Shown here piece after piece: positions 43,789-52,210 of a stretch of DNA of 64,000 bases. Origin of the DNA: Paraburkholderia dioscoreae (GTDB lineage: Bacteria; Pseudomonadota; Gammaproteobacteria; Burkholderiales; Burkholderiaceae). The position numbers and the translations under genes were made by a program. How positions within the stretch are numbered: position 1 is the first letter of the stretch; each line of letters begins with the position of its first letter. Below the pieces are notes generated by a model. The model worked only from the letters and a program-made list of their open reading frames with translations. It was not told where the DNA came from and made no database searches. The stretch is taken from assembly GCF_902459535.1 (NCBI RefSeq), contig NZ_LR699555.1, positions 124,001 through 188,000 of the forward strand, read 5' to 3'.

Positions 43789-45417
43789 ATGACGGCTTTG
43801 CAGGAAACGGATAGCCGTGCTGCAAAAGTAGCGGGCATACTCCGACCGTTAGGGCGAGGACCACTTTCGAAAAAGCTCGCGGTGGTAGCTGCGAATTTGC
43901 TGGGCGTCCATTGGACTACGGTATATCGCCTGCGGCGGAAGTTTCTTGCAAACCCGGTCGCCAGCGCTGTTGCCCCGAAACGCCGAGGTCCTTCTAAGGG
44001 GGATCGTCGGTTAGGAAGGGCTGTCGATACTGTGATCGACGAAGTGGTGCATGTCTGGCTGCCCACTCAACGACAATTGGCGCACCCTGCGACCGATCTC
44101 GTGCTGGAGGTTCGACGCAGATGTGAACTCGCCGGACTGCAACCACCAAGCCGGACCACCATTGGCCGGAGGTGGGCTCAGCATCGTGAGGCGGACGCTC
44201 TGAAGCGCGCGGCCGCTCCCGACGCGCTGACAGCGCCAGGTTCGCTTGTCGCAAAGTACCCTTTGGAAATCGTTCAGGTCGACCATACACAAGCGGATGT
44301 GGTTCTGGTTAGCGAATACGACAGAAAGGTGATCGGCCGCCCGTGGCTAACTATCGCTCTGGACGTCGCGACCAGGTGCGTGTTGAGTTTTTACGTCGGA
44401 ATGGACCGTCCGGGAGCGGCTACCGTTGGTTTGCTCCTGACCAGGGCGGCACTATCCAAAGCCCCTTGGCTCGCAAAGATCGAGGCGGACGCAGAGTGGC
44501 CGATGCGTGGAATTCCGCGAGTTCTCCATCTCGACAATGCGGCCGAATTCAAGAGCAGGGCGCTTCGCAGTGGGTGTCGGGAATTTGGCATCCACCTCAT
44601 GTATCGTCCAGTCGGGCGTCCTCATTTCGGTGGTCACATCGAGCGGCTGAACCGCACCCTGATGGAGCGCGTCCGAGGCCTTCCGGGGGCAACCGGATCA
44701 TCTCCAAAAGGCCGCAAGGCGAGGCAGTCCGAAAAGACCGCCTCGTTGACACTTCGAGAATTCGAGCAATGGCTCGCGATCGAGATCGCCAGACGTTACC
44801 ACCACGTTCCGCACCGTGGGCTGCTTGGAGCAACGCCAGCCGACACGTGGCGGATGCTCGCGCGCAACCCCGATCCGCGGCAACTGCCCGCGTCCACCGA
44901 CGCTGAACTCAGGTTCCTGATTCGCTTTTTGCCCGTTGCGCAGAGAAAAATCCAGGCCGATGGACTGACGCTTTTCCATGTTCGTTACTGGCATCCAATA
45001 TTCGTTGCCTGGCGCCAGACCCGGCGTGCCGTCACCGTTCGGTACCATCCTGAGGATCTCTCGCGTGTCTTTGTGACGGCAGGAAGCGGCGAGTACCTCG
45101 AAGTCCGTTACGCAGACATGCGCCGGCCGGCCATTTCTCTTTTCGAACATCGGGCAGCGTTGCAAGCCATTCGGTCGGAAGGGCAGCGCACTGTCTCGGA
45201 AGCGATGATTTTTAGGACGATAGAAGAGCAACGGCGCGTGATCGCCAAAGCCAGGCAGATAACGGCCCGCGCCCGGCGACGGTCACGCAAAAAGAACGTC
45301 CCTCTGGAAGAGTTGCTTGACAGGATTGTCCCGTTCAGGGGTGAGACGACGGAGCAGCAGGCCGAAACGGTCGATTACGCCGCGCCCGTTCAGGCCTTCG
45401 ATGTCGAGCAATGGTGA
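43789..45417 (+). CDS. tniA: TniA/TnsB-type DDE transposase (542 aa)
   Basis: N-terminal helix-turn-helix segments (residues about 20-110) precede a Mu/TnsB-type catalytic core. DDE residues lie in VQVDHTQAD, VLHLDNAAEF and GGHIERLNR. The beta-barrel domain and a basic C-terminal tail for contact with TniB follow. Length is typical. The gene starts about 220 bases inside the left end. tniB starts eight bases after its stop, so the two are co-transcribed. Confidence 0.92.
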   Translation: MTALQETDSRAAKVAGILRPLGRGPLSKKLAVVAANLLGVHWTTVYRLRRKFLANPVASAVAPKRRGPSKGDRRLGRAVDTVIDEVVHVWLPTQRQLAHPATDLVLEVRRRCELAGLQPPSRTTIGRRWAQHREADALKRAAAPDALTAPGSLVAKYPLEIVQVDHTQADVVLVSEYDRKVIGRPWLTIALDVATRCVLSFYVGMDRPGAATVGLLLTRAALSKAPWLAKIEADAEWPMRGIPRVLHLDNAAEFKSRALRSGCREFGIHLMYRPVGRPHFGGHIERLNRTLMERVRGLPGATGSSPKGRKARQSEKTASLTLREFEQWLAIEIARRYHHVPHRGLLGATPADTWRMLARNPDPRQLPASTDAELRFLIRFLPVAQRKIQADGLTLFHVRYWHPIFVAWRQTRRAVTVRYHPEDLSRVFVTAGSGEYLEVRYADMRRPAISLFEHRAALQAIRSEGQRTVSEAMIFRTIEEQRRVIAKARQITARARRRSRKKNVPLEELLDRIVPFRGETTEQQAETVDYAAPVQAFDVEQW

Positions 45418-45425
45418 GGTGACAC

Positions 45426-46295
45426 ATGAAGGACGGGACGCTTGCTCATTTGCTACCGGCCGCAAGAAAGCAGGCGGAGTTAGGAAACGACGAACGAATT
45501 CTCGGACTTCTCAGCGACCGTTGGATCGATTATCCCCGCGCGGCTCAAGCCCTGCAGCAACTTGAGCGCCTTTATGAGACGCCACGCCGTGACCGGATGC
45601 CGTGCCTGCTCTTGCACGGTGATTCAAATATTGGCAAGACGAAAATCACGTCCAAATTTCGGCGTGCGCATCCCAACGAGTTTGACGAGCGAAGCGGGGT
45701 CGAACGCTGTCCTGTCGTGGCAATGCAGATGCCACCGACCCCGGACCAGCATCGATTCTATTCGGGCTTACTGTTCGAGCTAGGCGCCCCTCATAACGCC
45801 GCGGCCGGACTTGCATCCCTTGAACGATTAGCTCGCGAGATTCTGAAGCGGGTGTCGCCTCGCGTGCTGGTTGTCGATGAGGTCCACCACCTACTGGCGG
45901 GCACGTATCGCGAGCAGCGCGCATCGCTGAACCTCCTCAAGTTCCTGGCCAACGACCTTCAGATCAGCATGGTTCTGGTCGGCACCCGCGACGCAGTACT
46001 CGCGCTTCAAACAGATACCCAGATGATAAGTCGTTATACGCCGTTCGAAATCCCACGGTGGCGGGAGAGCGATGGTCTGAGGCGGCTTCTCGCGGCGTTC
46101 GAACGCGTGCTGCCACTGCGCAAGCCATCGGATCTCGCGCGACGCGAGATCGTTCAATTTGTTCTGGGCGCGAGCGGCGGACTGACTGGCGAGATATCCA
46201 CGTTGCTGAACAACGCCGCCGAGCTATCAATTCGCAACGGCGACGAATTTATCGGCCTCACTCACCTTGAACATGTCTGCCGAATCGCCCAGTAA
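45426..46295 (+). CDS. tniB: TniB/TnsC-type AAA ATPase (289 aa)
   Basis: AAA ATPase that selects target DNA and activates TniA. Walker A is GDSNIGKTK near residues 60-68, Walker B VLVVDEVHHLL near residue 143, and a sensor region VLVGTRDAV follows. Its 3' end overlaps the start of tniQ by 23 bases. The length matches the TniB of Tn5053/Tn402-type elements. Confidence 0.92.
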   Translation: MKDGTLAHLLPAARKQAELGNDERILGLLSDRWIDYPRAAQALQQLERLYETPRRDRMPCLLLHGDSNIGKTKITSKFRRAHPNEFDERSGVERCPVVAMQMPPTPDQHRFYSGLLFELGAPHNAAAGLASLERLAREILKRVSPRVLVVDEVHHLLAGTYREQRASLNLLKFLANDLQISMVLVGTRDAVLALQTDTQMISRYTPFEIPRWRESDGLRRLLAAFERVLPLRKPSDLARREIVQFVLGASGGLTGEISTLLNNAAELSIRNGDEFIGLTHLEHVCRIAQ

Positions 46296-46800
46296 TGTCG
46301 TCCCGTGGCCGATTGCTCCGAGGCCCTTCTACGAAGAAGCCTTCGGAAGCTGGTTAGGCCGTGTCGCGGCCCGATACCAAGTGAGCGTTGCAATGCTGTG
46401 GGAGGTCGCCACAAGCGAGGAGCTGCCCGCGCTCGGAACTGCCGGATGGATCCTTTTCCCGCCGATTTCGCAGTCAGCGGTCCACCGATTCGCAACGCTC
46501 GCACGTCTTGATGACGAGAGATTGAGGCACATCCAGACGCCATCGGCCTGGCTCATTGATCGGCGTTGCATGCCGTACTGCTTCAGATGCCTTGTGCTGA
46601 ATGACGCCGACGTATCGGCGCCTCGCTGGAAACGTGAGTGGCTGGAACCAACAGCGAAATTCTGTCGCGTGCACCGCACGCTCCTAGAGACAGTCCCCGC
46701 TTCTGTATTTCGCCGGTCACGTCACTTCGGTGCTGCGCTGGACGCGATCAGCCGTCATCGCGAGATGCGTATGTTCAACAACAGCGGTCGGCTGCGTTAG
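46273..46800 (+). CDS. tniQ: Short TniQ target-selection protein (175 aa)
   Basis: ATG 46273 lies within the end of tniB. The N terminus (PWPIAPRPFYEEAFGSWLGRVA) is the TniQ signature; CFRC and CRVH about 30 residues apart form the expected zinc site. At 175 residues it is much shorter than Tn5053 TniQ (about 400) and ends inside the terminal repeats of the transposon. It may be truncated by the transposon end or be a naturally short form like those of some Tn7-like elements. Confidence 0.8.
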   Translation: MSAESPSNVVPWPIAPRPFYEEAFGSWLGRVAARYQVSVAMLWEVATSEELPALGTAGWILFPPISQSAVHRFATLARLDDERLRHIQTPSAWLIDRRCMPYCFRCLVLNDADVSAPRWKREWLEPTAKFCRVHRTLLETVPASVFRRSRHFGAALDAISRHREMRMFNNSGRLR

Positions 46801-46839
46801 CGGAATTAATGGACACGATTAGCGCTCCAACCGACGCTA

Positions 46840-47880
46840 TTAGCGGAATTTACGAACTTCAACAACAGCAAATTCGCAGAATTCGTCGGCGAGCGCGAGC
46901 AAATCGCGTAGATTGAAGTTGACGATGTGATAAAGATGCTTCACGTCGTCCAATGCTATTGGAAGCTCGTCCTCTGCCCGTTCCGGATCAGTATGAAATT
47001 CCCTGAGGCGCGCACGCACAACTTCATCAATCGCCGCAGGGTGCACGTTAGCGATATTTATCACGGGGGTATTCAAAAATGCAGACAATCGCGCAGATGC
47101 AGCTAAGCTGTGGATGACACCATTCGCCCCGCAAAAGACCCACCGAAGACCGTTCACGTTGAACAATTTGTCACGGAGTGCCTCAAGTGTTCGCCGGGCT
47201 GCGAGTCCCGTCTCAAGCAACTCGATGTTGTCGATGACACATACGATCCCACCGTTCCCTTTCTCTCCAAAGATCTCATTCAGCAGATTCCTAACATTCA
47301 GTTCAAGACCGTTTTGGGCGAATCCGGCAGATTGATTCACCTGGTTCGACGTGCTGCCGCCACCCTTTACACCAACGTTGACAACTTTCGGAATGCTGAC
47401 ACCAATTGATCCATCAGCGGACACGTTCAGGTGCTGAACGATTGGCGAGTTCATCCAAGCATTCAACTGCGGCAAATTTGCACTCTTGATATCGTAGCCG
47501 TTCAGATACTCTCGATACTGACAGAGGGTCTGCGCTACGCGTTGGAATACCTCCGCACAAAACTGATCGACGTTCCCGTCCTTCTTCAGTTGGAACGACG
47601 CGATTGCAGGGATGAGAAGCTGTGGGGTTTCCGCTTCCAGATAGGCTTTAAAGCAATCATATGCTGCGACATTGACTAGGCTTGTTTTGCCTACCCCAAC
47701 GTGGCCATCTAGGCACGTAATTTTCCCGTGCTTGTGCAAGCGTTGTGCAACCAATCGAATGTCTTCGTCCCGCCCAACCAGCAACCGCTTGCCTTGCGCG
47801 TCCGATTTTAGCGCTTGAACCATAAAAGGATTCTCGGTTAAACCGATGGAGGCGTACGGATCTAAGCCGAATTTGGTCAT
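46840..47880 (-). pseudogene. AAA ATPase gene truncated at its 3' end by the transposon
   Basis: ATG 47878-47880 is preferred (the frame extends to 47946). The protein begins GLDPYASIGLTENPF, with Walker A GHVGVGKTS near residue 59 and Walker B GIVCVIDN near 214, an ORC/STAND-like AAA architecture. The last eight codons lie inside the transposon right end (to 46864), so the natural C terminus is lost. A matching 3' half was not found at the left flank, implying a deletion or rearrangement after insertion. The gene is less GC-rich than its neighbours, suggesting separate origin. It may have been part of a defence system. Confidence 0.7.
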
Positions 47881-48239
47881 TGTTGTATTTTCGTTAGAAT
47901 CAAGTGAGGAACAATCCTCGTGCGCGGTGCACCAACGATTATGCAACTAGTAGGCTATAGTCGAGGGAACAACGAGTCTCACTATCCCTTGCGGGTTGAG
48001 ACAATAACTGGCGCGACTTCACGTCGCACGCGTACGAAAAAATCCGTTTCTTGAGGGCACCCCGCCTTGACCGCCACCTGCGACACGGTGGTGACTTCCG
48101 CGACGTCGGCTGATCCAGTTCGAGTATCGGCATGTTTCGTAGTACACAGTGCGCCTCATCGAAGGCGGCGGCGTCGCGATGCTTAGCGTATTTGGGCCGC
48201 TGACGCCGGGCTTACACATCCATCCTCGAGTCAGAAACG
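47881..48239. other. Intergenic region with no recognised gene
   Basis: 359 bases between the truncated ATPase and the MerR gene (both minus strand). Short frames lack ribosome-binding sites. It includes the promoter region of the ATPase gene, with an AT-richer stretch near 47880-47910. Nothing else could be identified. Confidence 0.4.
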
Positions 48240-49259
48240 CTACAGGGTCGTCGCCTTCACGGCGGCGCTCAAGAAAGTCCGTGACGCCGCGTCCATCCAG
48301 GTCCCAAGGGTCAACTCCGGTTCACGTGTCATCGCTTCGCGAAACCGGGCGAGCGTCGACGGTTCCTCGCCTGCAAATCCTCGGAACAGTTCAAGCCACT
48401 CCGTGGCCAACGCACGGGCCGTTTCCGACGCTGGCGATTCATTCGACTCCGCCGCGTCGCGCACCCGGCTCATCAACGCTGGCCACGCGAGAATCTGTTT
48501 CGCATAGTTCGCCCTGAGAAAGTGCGCTTCTTCGACCTTCAGGTATCGCTCGAAGATCCTGATTCGGGATTCAGCGAACGCGACCAGCATGTAGTCGCGC
48601 ATCTCGGCCGACGCGCCAATGCTCGACCTCATTGAGGGTTCGCTCGCGTGCATCCGGTCTACCCGCTCCAACAACCGAGGGTCGCCGGCAGTGTCACGCT
48701 CTAACATCTTCATCCACTGGATCGACAATGTTTGTGCTCGTTCGTCGTTGGGGGCTATTCCATCGCTCATCAGCGCCTGAGCCTCGTTGACTAGCGCGGC
48801 CCACTCGTACTCGCGGGCCGCGCGGTACAACGGCAGACGATCCAGCTCTGCCCGGGAAAAATACTTGTCGTACGCCAGCATCATCTCAGCCGCGGCCAAC
48901 CAGTCGTCTGCAGCAGGGTCGTTTCCCCCAACGAGATCGTCGCGAAGCGACTGCAAGCGGTCCCGCAGTAGCACTGAACGTTCAATCTGCTGATCGAGCA
49001 CTTGAATATGTCGGTCAATGAGCGTTTGCGCGGACTTGTCTGGCTCTGCCAGATATTGAGCTATCTCCCCAAGAGCCAGGCCGAGCTGACGTAACAGCTG
49101 GACCTTATGCAAGCGATGAATGTCGTCCGCGTTGTAGAGGCGGTAACCTGCGGCGGACCGTGCAGACGGGCTCACCAGCCCGATCTGGTCATAGTGGTGC
49201 AGGGCTCGCACGGTCACTCCGAAACGCGCCGCAAGTTCTCCAACCTTCAGCAAGACCAA
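48240..49259 (-). CDS. MerR-family regulator with long effector domain (339 aa)
   Basis: A TTG at 49257-49259 after GAAGGAAGA is preferred to the GTG at 49319, because MerR proteins normally start close to the LLKVGELAARFGVTVRALHHYD helix-turn-helix. The dimerisation coiled coil covers residues about 80-120, and a 210-residue helical effector domain resembling TipAS-like or related drug-sensing domains follows. It faces the methyltransferase gene 49428-50273; the shared region carries a MerR-type promoter with a 19-base spacer and central palindrome. It likely controls that gene and perhaps itself. Confidence 0.88.
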   Translation of the reverse strand: MVLLKVGELAARFGVTVRALHHYDQIGLVSPSARSAAGYRLYNADDIHRLHKVQLLRQLGLALGEIAQYLAEPDKSAQTLIDRHIQVLDQQIERSVLLRDRLQSLRDDLVGGNDPAADDWLAAAEMMLAYDKYFSRAELDRLPLYRAAREYEWAALVNEAQALMSDGIAPNDERAQTLSIQWMKMLERDTAGDPRLLERVDRMHASEPSMRSSIGASAEMRDYMLVAFAESRIRIFERYLKVEEAHFLRANYAKQILAWPALMSRVRDAAESNESPASETARALATEWLELFRGFAGEEPSTLARFREAMTREPELTLGTWMDAASRTFLSAAVKATTL

Positions 49260-49365
49260 ATCTTCCTTCGTCCTCTCGACCAACCCGAAGCCCTCATAGT
49301 TTACCTGGACACCTGACACGGTCGCGGCCGCGGCCGCGTCTGCAGCGTTGTGCGCAGCAATGCCG

Positions 49366-49396
49366 TTGACCCTGACGTAACGTCAGGCTCTACATT
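49366..49396 (+). promoter_or_regulatory. MerR-type promoter with operator in long spacer
   Basis: TTGACC (49366-49371), a 19-base spacer and TACATT (49391-49396). The spacer holds the perfect inverted repeat CCTGACG-TAA-CGTCAGG (49371-49387). Overlong spacers with a dyad are the hallmark of promoters untwisted by MerR activators. The transcript reads into the methyltransferase gene 49428-50273. Confidence 0.88.
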
Positions 49397-49427
49397 GCTA
49401 CCTCCTTCGACTACCTACGCAAATTCA

Positions 49428-50273
49428 ATGGTCACCGTTGACACCCGCCCACCGTCTCAATCAGCGCTTCGTGTAGCGATGCTGCGAGCCGCGCACCAGT
49501 TGCTCGATGAACCAATTATCCTTGACGATCCGTTTGCATTACAAGTCCTGGGCGACCACATATCCGCTGCCGTGCGTGAAGATCGATACACGTTCAACGA
49601 TCCGATCATGAGGACGATGCGTGCCGCAGTCATCGCTAGAAGCCGTTACGCCGAGGACATGCTGCATGCAGCATACGCGCGAGGGACCAGGCAGTATGTG
49701 CTTGTAGGAGCGGGGCTGGATACGTTTGCGCTCCGCAATCCCTATCCCGACCTGCGGGTCTACGAGATGGACTTAGTCGACACCCAGCAGTGGAAAACCG
49801 ACAACCTTCGTGAGCGCCCGCGAGCCACAGATTACGTCAGTTGCAACGTGAACACCGAGTCCCTTCTCGATGCGCTCGACCGCACTTCTTTTGATCGGAC
49901 CGAACCAGCGCTCTTCTCGTGGCTCGGCGTCACACCGTACGTCGAGGAAACCTCGATTCGCGGCGTGCTGCGGGACGTAAGCCGTCTTGCCCAAGGTACC
50001 GTTATTGTCTTCGATTACCGCGTAGCGACCGAGGCTCTTTCCCCTCTCGAACAGGCGATCGAGGCTCATGCGGCGGAGATTTTCCGGCAGATGGGGGAGC
50101 CATGGGTCGCCTCGTTCACGCCTGAACGACTGCAGCTGTTGCTTCGGGATTGCGGGCTAACCTCGGTGGAAGACCTCGGGACAGGTGAGATCAACGCTCG
50201 GTACTACGCTCGTCGCAAAGATGGTCTGCAGTCGTCCGGCGGCGGCTTCAGAATGACGTGTGCCAGCGTGTGA
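49428..50273 (+). CDS. SAM-dependent methyltransferase, leucine carboxyl methyltransferase-like (281 aa)
   Basis: ATG 49428 is chosen over 49350 because the conserved part begins there and the upstream piece contains the promoter. The protein has the pattern of the class I family annotated as leucine carboxyl methyltransferase/polyketide O-methyltransferase: RSRYAEDMLHAA, YVLVGAGLDTFALR (SAM site), VYEMDLVDTQQWK and LFSWLGVTPYV. The substrate is unknown, probably a small molecule. Pairing with a MerR-type sensor suggests that it modifies or detoxifies the compound sensed. Confidence 0.85.
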   Translation: MVTVDTRPPSQSALRVAMLRAAHQLLDEPIILDDPFALQVLGDHISAAVREDRYTFNDPIMRTMRAAVIARSRYAEDMLHAAYARGTRQYVLVGAGLDTFALRNPYPDLRVYEMDLVDTQQWKTDNLRERPRATDYVSCNVNTESLLDALDRTSFDRTEPALFSWLGVTPYVEETSIRGVLRDVSRLAQGTVIVFDYRVATEALSPLEQAIEAHAAEIFRQMGEPWVASFTPERLQLLLRDCGLTSVEDLGTGEINARYYARRKDGLQSSGGGFRMTCASV

Positions 50274-50426
50274 CCCGTCGTCGCGGCACTGCAATGGCGG
50301 TGCCGCGACGTTGCCTCATCACGCGGACTTGAAGCCGGCGCTGAGCCAACGCTGGTACTGGCTTCGTTCTGCTTCGGACGCCGGATCAAGTCCTAACTGT
50401 CCGATAGAGTCTGACGACGGCTGCCG

Positions 50427-50888
50427 CTAGCCAACCAAATGGGCGAGCAACATATTGCGGATTTTCGCGCGGTCCTCGCTTGTGAACGCAAGCAACACAC
50501 GGGCCGGGTATTTGTACATCGGGCCGCCCTTCGCGACGCGATCGGTTTCGCCGTATTGGTGGACGCGAGCCACGCGTGCGACGCGGCCGGCGAAGCCGAT
50601 CACGAGGCCGGCAGCATCAGACTCGGCGCGCAGGTAGCGGGCTTGCCTCAGCTTCGCGAACATCGCCGCGCGCTTGATGCGGCCGGCCTTGTCGCGCAGG
50701 TGCTTTTTCGGGCGCGGCTTGCGCCTTTCGTAGTCGGTGCCGTCCGGGTTGTGCTGTTGCGCGATGCGCGTGCGTTGACTGCGTTGTAACTCGCGCGCTA
50801 TCTCGCGCGTTACGGTGCGACGGGCCGCCGGCGCGAGCTGCGAGAGCAGTGCGCCGGCCCATGATTCGAGCGAGCTTGGTTCGTCCAT
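50427..50888 (-). CDS. P2 gpS-like tail completion / virion morphogenesis protein (153 aa)
   Basis: A reading frame longer upstream exists, but ATG 50886-50888 fits the family. QRTRIAQQHNPDGTDYERRK is the characteristic segment of phage virion morphogenesis proteins (P2 gpS / Mu gpG type), with a C-terminal VHQYGETDRVAKGG segment. It overlaps the upstream gpR-like gene by 79 bases, as in P2. No other tail or capsid gene follows; 50274-50426 holds no gene, so this is one edge of a prophage scrap. Confidence 0.85.
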   Translation of the reverse strand: MDEPSSLESWAGALLSQLAPAARRTVTREIARELQRSQRTRIAQQHNPDGTDYERRKPRPKKHLRDKAGRIKRAAMFAKLRQARYLRAESDAAGLVIGFAGRVARVARVHQYGETDRVAKGGPMYKYPARVLLAFTSEDRAKIRNMLLAHLVG

Positions 50889-51322
50889 TGCGGATCGACA
50901 AGACTTTGCATGTCCCACTCGGGCACGGGTTCGTCGACGTGCGTGATCGTCTGCGCGCCGGCGTCGTCGGTCGCGACGAGCACGCTTTCGGTGAGCCTGA
51001 GCTTGATCGACAGGTCGACGGTCGTTTGCGTGAGTTGATCGGCTTCGAAAGAGATGCCGGCCTTGCGCAGCTCGTCGTTTGTGAGCAGATCGGATTGATT
51101 GAGCCGAACCCATCGCAGCAGCGCAGCGAACACGATATCGGCGTCGCCGGCGAAGTCGAGCAGCATCACATTCAGCGTATAGGCGTAATCGAACGAGGCC
51201 GATTGCACGCCCGTCGCGATGATGTTGCCGGCGTCGATGAACACGAGCAGCTTGTCGGGATCGGTCGCGAGCGAGGGCACGGCAGCCGTGAGCGCGCGGC
51301 GCAGGCTGTTCGCCTTATTCAT
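50810..51322 (-). CDS. P2 gpR-like tail completion protein (170 aa)
   Basis: The N terminus (LRRALTAAVPSLATDPDKLLVFID) and the following YAYTLNVMLLDFAGD segment match P2 gpR-type tail proteins. It begins eight bases inside the end of the Rz1-like gene and runs into the gpS-like gene; this gene order is that of P2-like phages (lysis genes, then R and S). The frame is intact, but the surrounding phage is missing, so it is unlikely to be functional. Confidence 0.85.
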   Translation of the reverse strand: MNKANSLRRALTAAVPSLATDPDKLLVFIDAGNIIATGVQSASFDYAYTLNVMLLDFAGDADIVFAALLRWVRLNQSDLLTNDELRKAGISFEADQLTQTTVDLSIKLRLTESVLVATDDAGAQTITHVDEPVPEWDMQSLVDPQWTNQARSNHGPAHCSRSSRRRPVAP

Positions 51323-51599
51323 GGCCGGCCTCGTCGGCTACGGGCAGGCCTCGGGCCTGGCACGTCACGATCATGTCGACGCGGGCCGCACATTCGCCCC
51401 ATGCCGCCTCGGTCACGTCGAGCGTGCGGCGCAGCTCGTCATTCGTGCGCGGGGTCATCGCCGGCAGCGTGCAGCGCGCGACGGGCGCGCATTGCAGAAT
51501 GGTATTCGTCGGCTCCGGTGATCGCGGGGCGGTTGTACAGGCGTACAACATCGTCAGGCAAAGCGCCGTCAGCCCATGCGCGTAGCTCGTCGTTTTCAT
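51315..51599 (-). CDS. Rz1/LysC-like outer-membrane spanin (94 aa)
   Basis: A lipoprotein signal with lipobox-like LYAC about 20 residues in is followed by a Pro/Thr-rich linker, as in o-spanins. The gene starts inside the Rz-like gene in another frame, the well-known nested Rz/Rz1 architecture. In lysis it would bridge to the inner-membrane spanin and fuse the membranes. The paired frames identify each other. Confidence 0.8.
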   Translation of the reverse strand: MKTTSYAHGLTALCLTMLYACTTAPRSPEPTNTILQCAPVARCTLPAMTPRTNDELRRTLDVTEAAWGECAARVDMIVTCQARGLPVADEAGHE

Positions 51600-51834
51600 T
51601 CTTCAAGGCCTCAAAGTCGGTTTCGGATTGCAATAGCTCGGCCGCGATGCTTTGGCGCTTCGCCTCGAGCTGCGCGAGGTCGCGGGCGTCGTCGAGCGCC
51701 TTGCGCTGTAGCTCGGCGATCGTCGCGTCGCGCCGGCCAACCGTCTCTTGCGCCGTGCGCGTGGCGTCTTGCGCGTCGGCCAGCTCGGCGCGCAAGGCCT
51801 TCACGTAAAATCCGCCGGCGATGAGCGCGAGCAC
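51439..51834 (-). CDS. Rz/LysB-like inner-membrane spanin (131 aa, 5' end uncertain)
   Basis: An N-terminal hydrophobic helix is followed by a long coiled coil rich in Ala, Glu, Asp and Arg. The frame stays open upstream to about 51880 with more hydrophobic residues (LGAIALIVLALIAGG) but no ATG before the direct repeats at 51864, so the true start may have been cut off by the neighbouring transposon-like end. Function as in P2 LysB/lambda Rz. Confidence 0.75.
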   Translation of the reverse strand: MLALIAGGFYVKALRAELADAQDATRTAQETVGRRDATIAELQRKALDDARDLAQLEAKRQSIAAELLQSETDFEALKNENDELRAWADGALPDDVVRLYNRPAITGADEYHSAMRARRALHAAGDDPAHE

Positions 51835-51863
51835 GATGAGCGCGATCGCGCCAAGCGTCCGCC

Positions 51864-52000
51864 GAAGTAAAGTTAAGACAATTTGCGAAGTAAAACTATG
51901 ACTTTGCCGGAATTTGATTGATTTGCCGTATACGTGGCGATCTATTTTCCATATAAATCAACGAATTGCCGCTGTTGGCGAAGCAAAGATGAGACTATTT
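51864..52000. repeat. Direct repeats typical of a transposon end
   Basis: Three related units in one orientation: GAAGTAAAGTTAAGACAATTT (51864-51884; shown as 21-base unit minus its last base when compared), GAAGTAAAACTATGACTTTG (51887-51906) and GAAGCAAAGATGAGACTATT (51980-51999). AT-rich DNA lies between units two and three. The arrangement looks like multiple transposase-binding sites at a Tn7/Tn5053-type end. It abuts the truncated prophage gene. The partner end was not found. Confidence 0.5.
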
Positions 52001-52096
52001 CGGCCTTGTGACCGACATTTGGAAGGAAACGAGAGAGGAAACGGCTGAGACTGACTCGTTTTCAGAGTAGCCACTTAGGCGTCTCGATGCAGATGG

Positions 52097-52118
52097 CAAG
52101 ATAATAATTGTTATCTTG
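52097..52118. promoter_or_regulatory. Inverted repeat in AT-rich intergenic region
   Basis: CAAGATAA, six bases, TTATCTTG: perfect 8-base arms. The GATAAT...TTATC core is reminiscent of a Fur-type site, but no iron gene is adjacent. It lies in a stretch (52001-52210) without a gene. Confidence 0.35.
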
Positions 52119-52210
52119 TCAGCACGTATCTGAAATCCGGATTCAGCTACACCATTACCTTCCGGTAGGGATCTCGTGCCGGTTGCTCCGCGATCGAGCG
52201 ATTGAGAGAT

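Larger units (their letters stand above)
43567..46864 (+). mobile_element. Compact Tn5053/Tn7-like tniABQ transposon
   Basis: Both ends start TGTTGAAG (43567 rightward; 46864 leftward) and then carry (C/G)GCTAATAGCGTC about 14 bases further in (43588-43598 and 46836-46844 region). Additional GCTAACGCGT/CGCTAAT-type repeats lie at 43606, 43723 and 43751 on the left and at 46792 and 46819 on the right in opposite orientation, as expected for TniA-binding sites. Contents are only tniA, tniB and tniQ; no resolvase, res site or cargo. The flanking five bases (GTTAC left, ACAGC right) do not match, so no target duplication is seen. Confidence 0.75.

Noticed and set aside
52097..52118. Fur box
   Set aside because: Only the GATAAT core fits and no iron-uptake gene is next to it; recorded simply as an inverted repeat.
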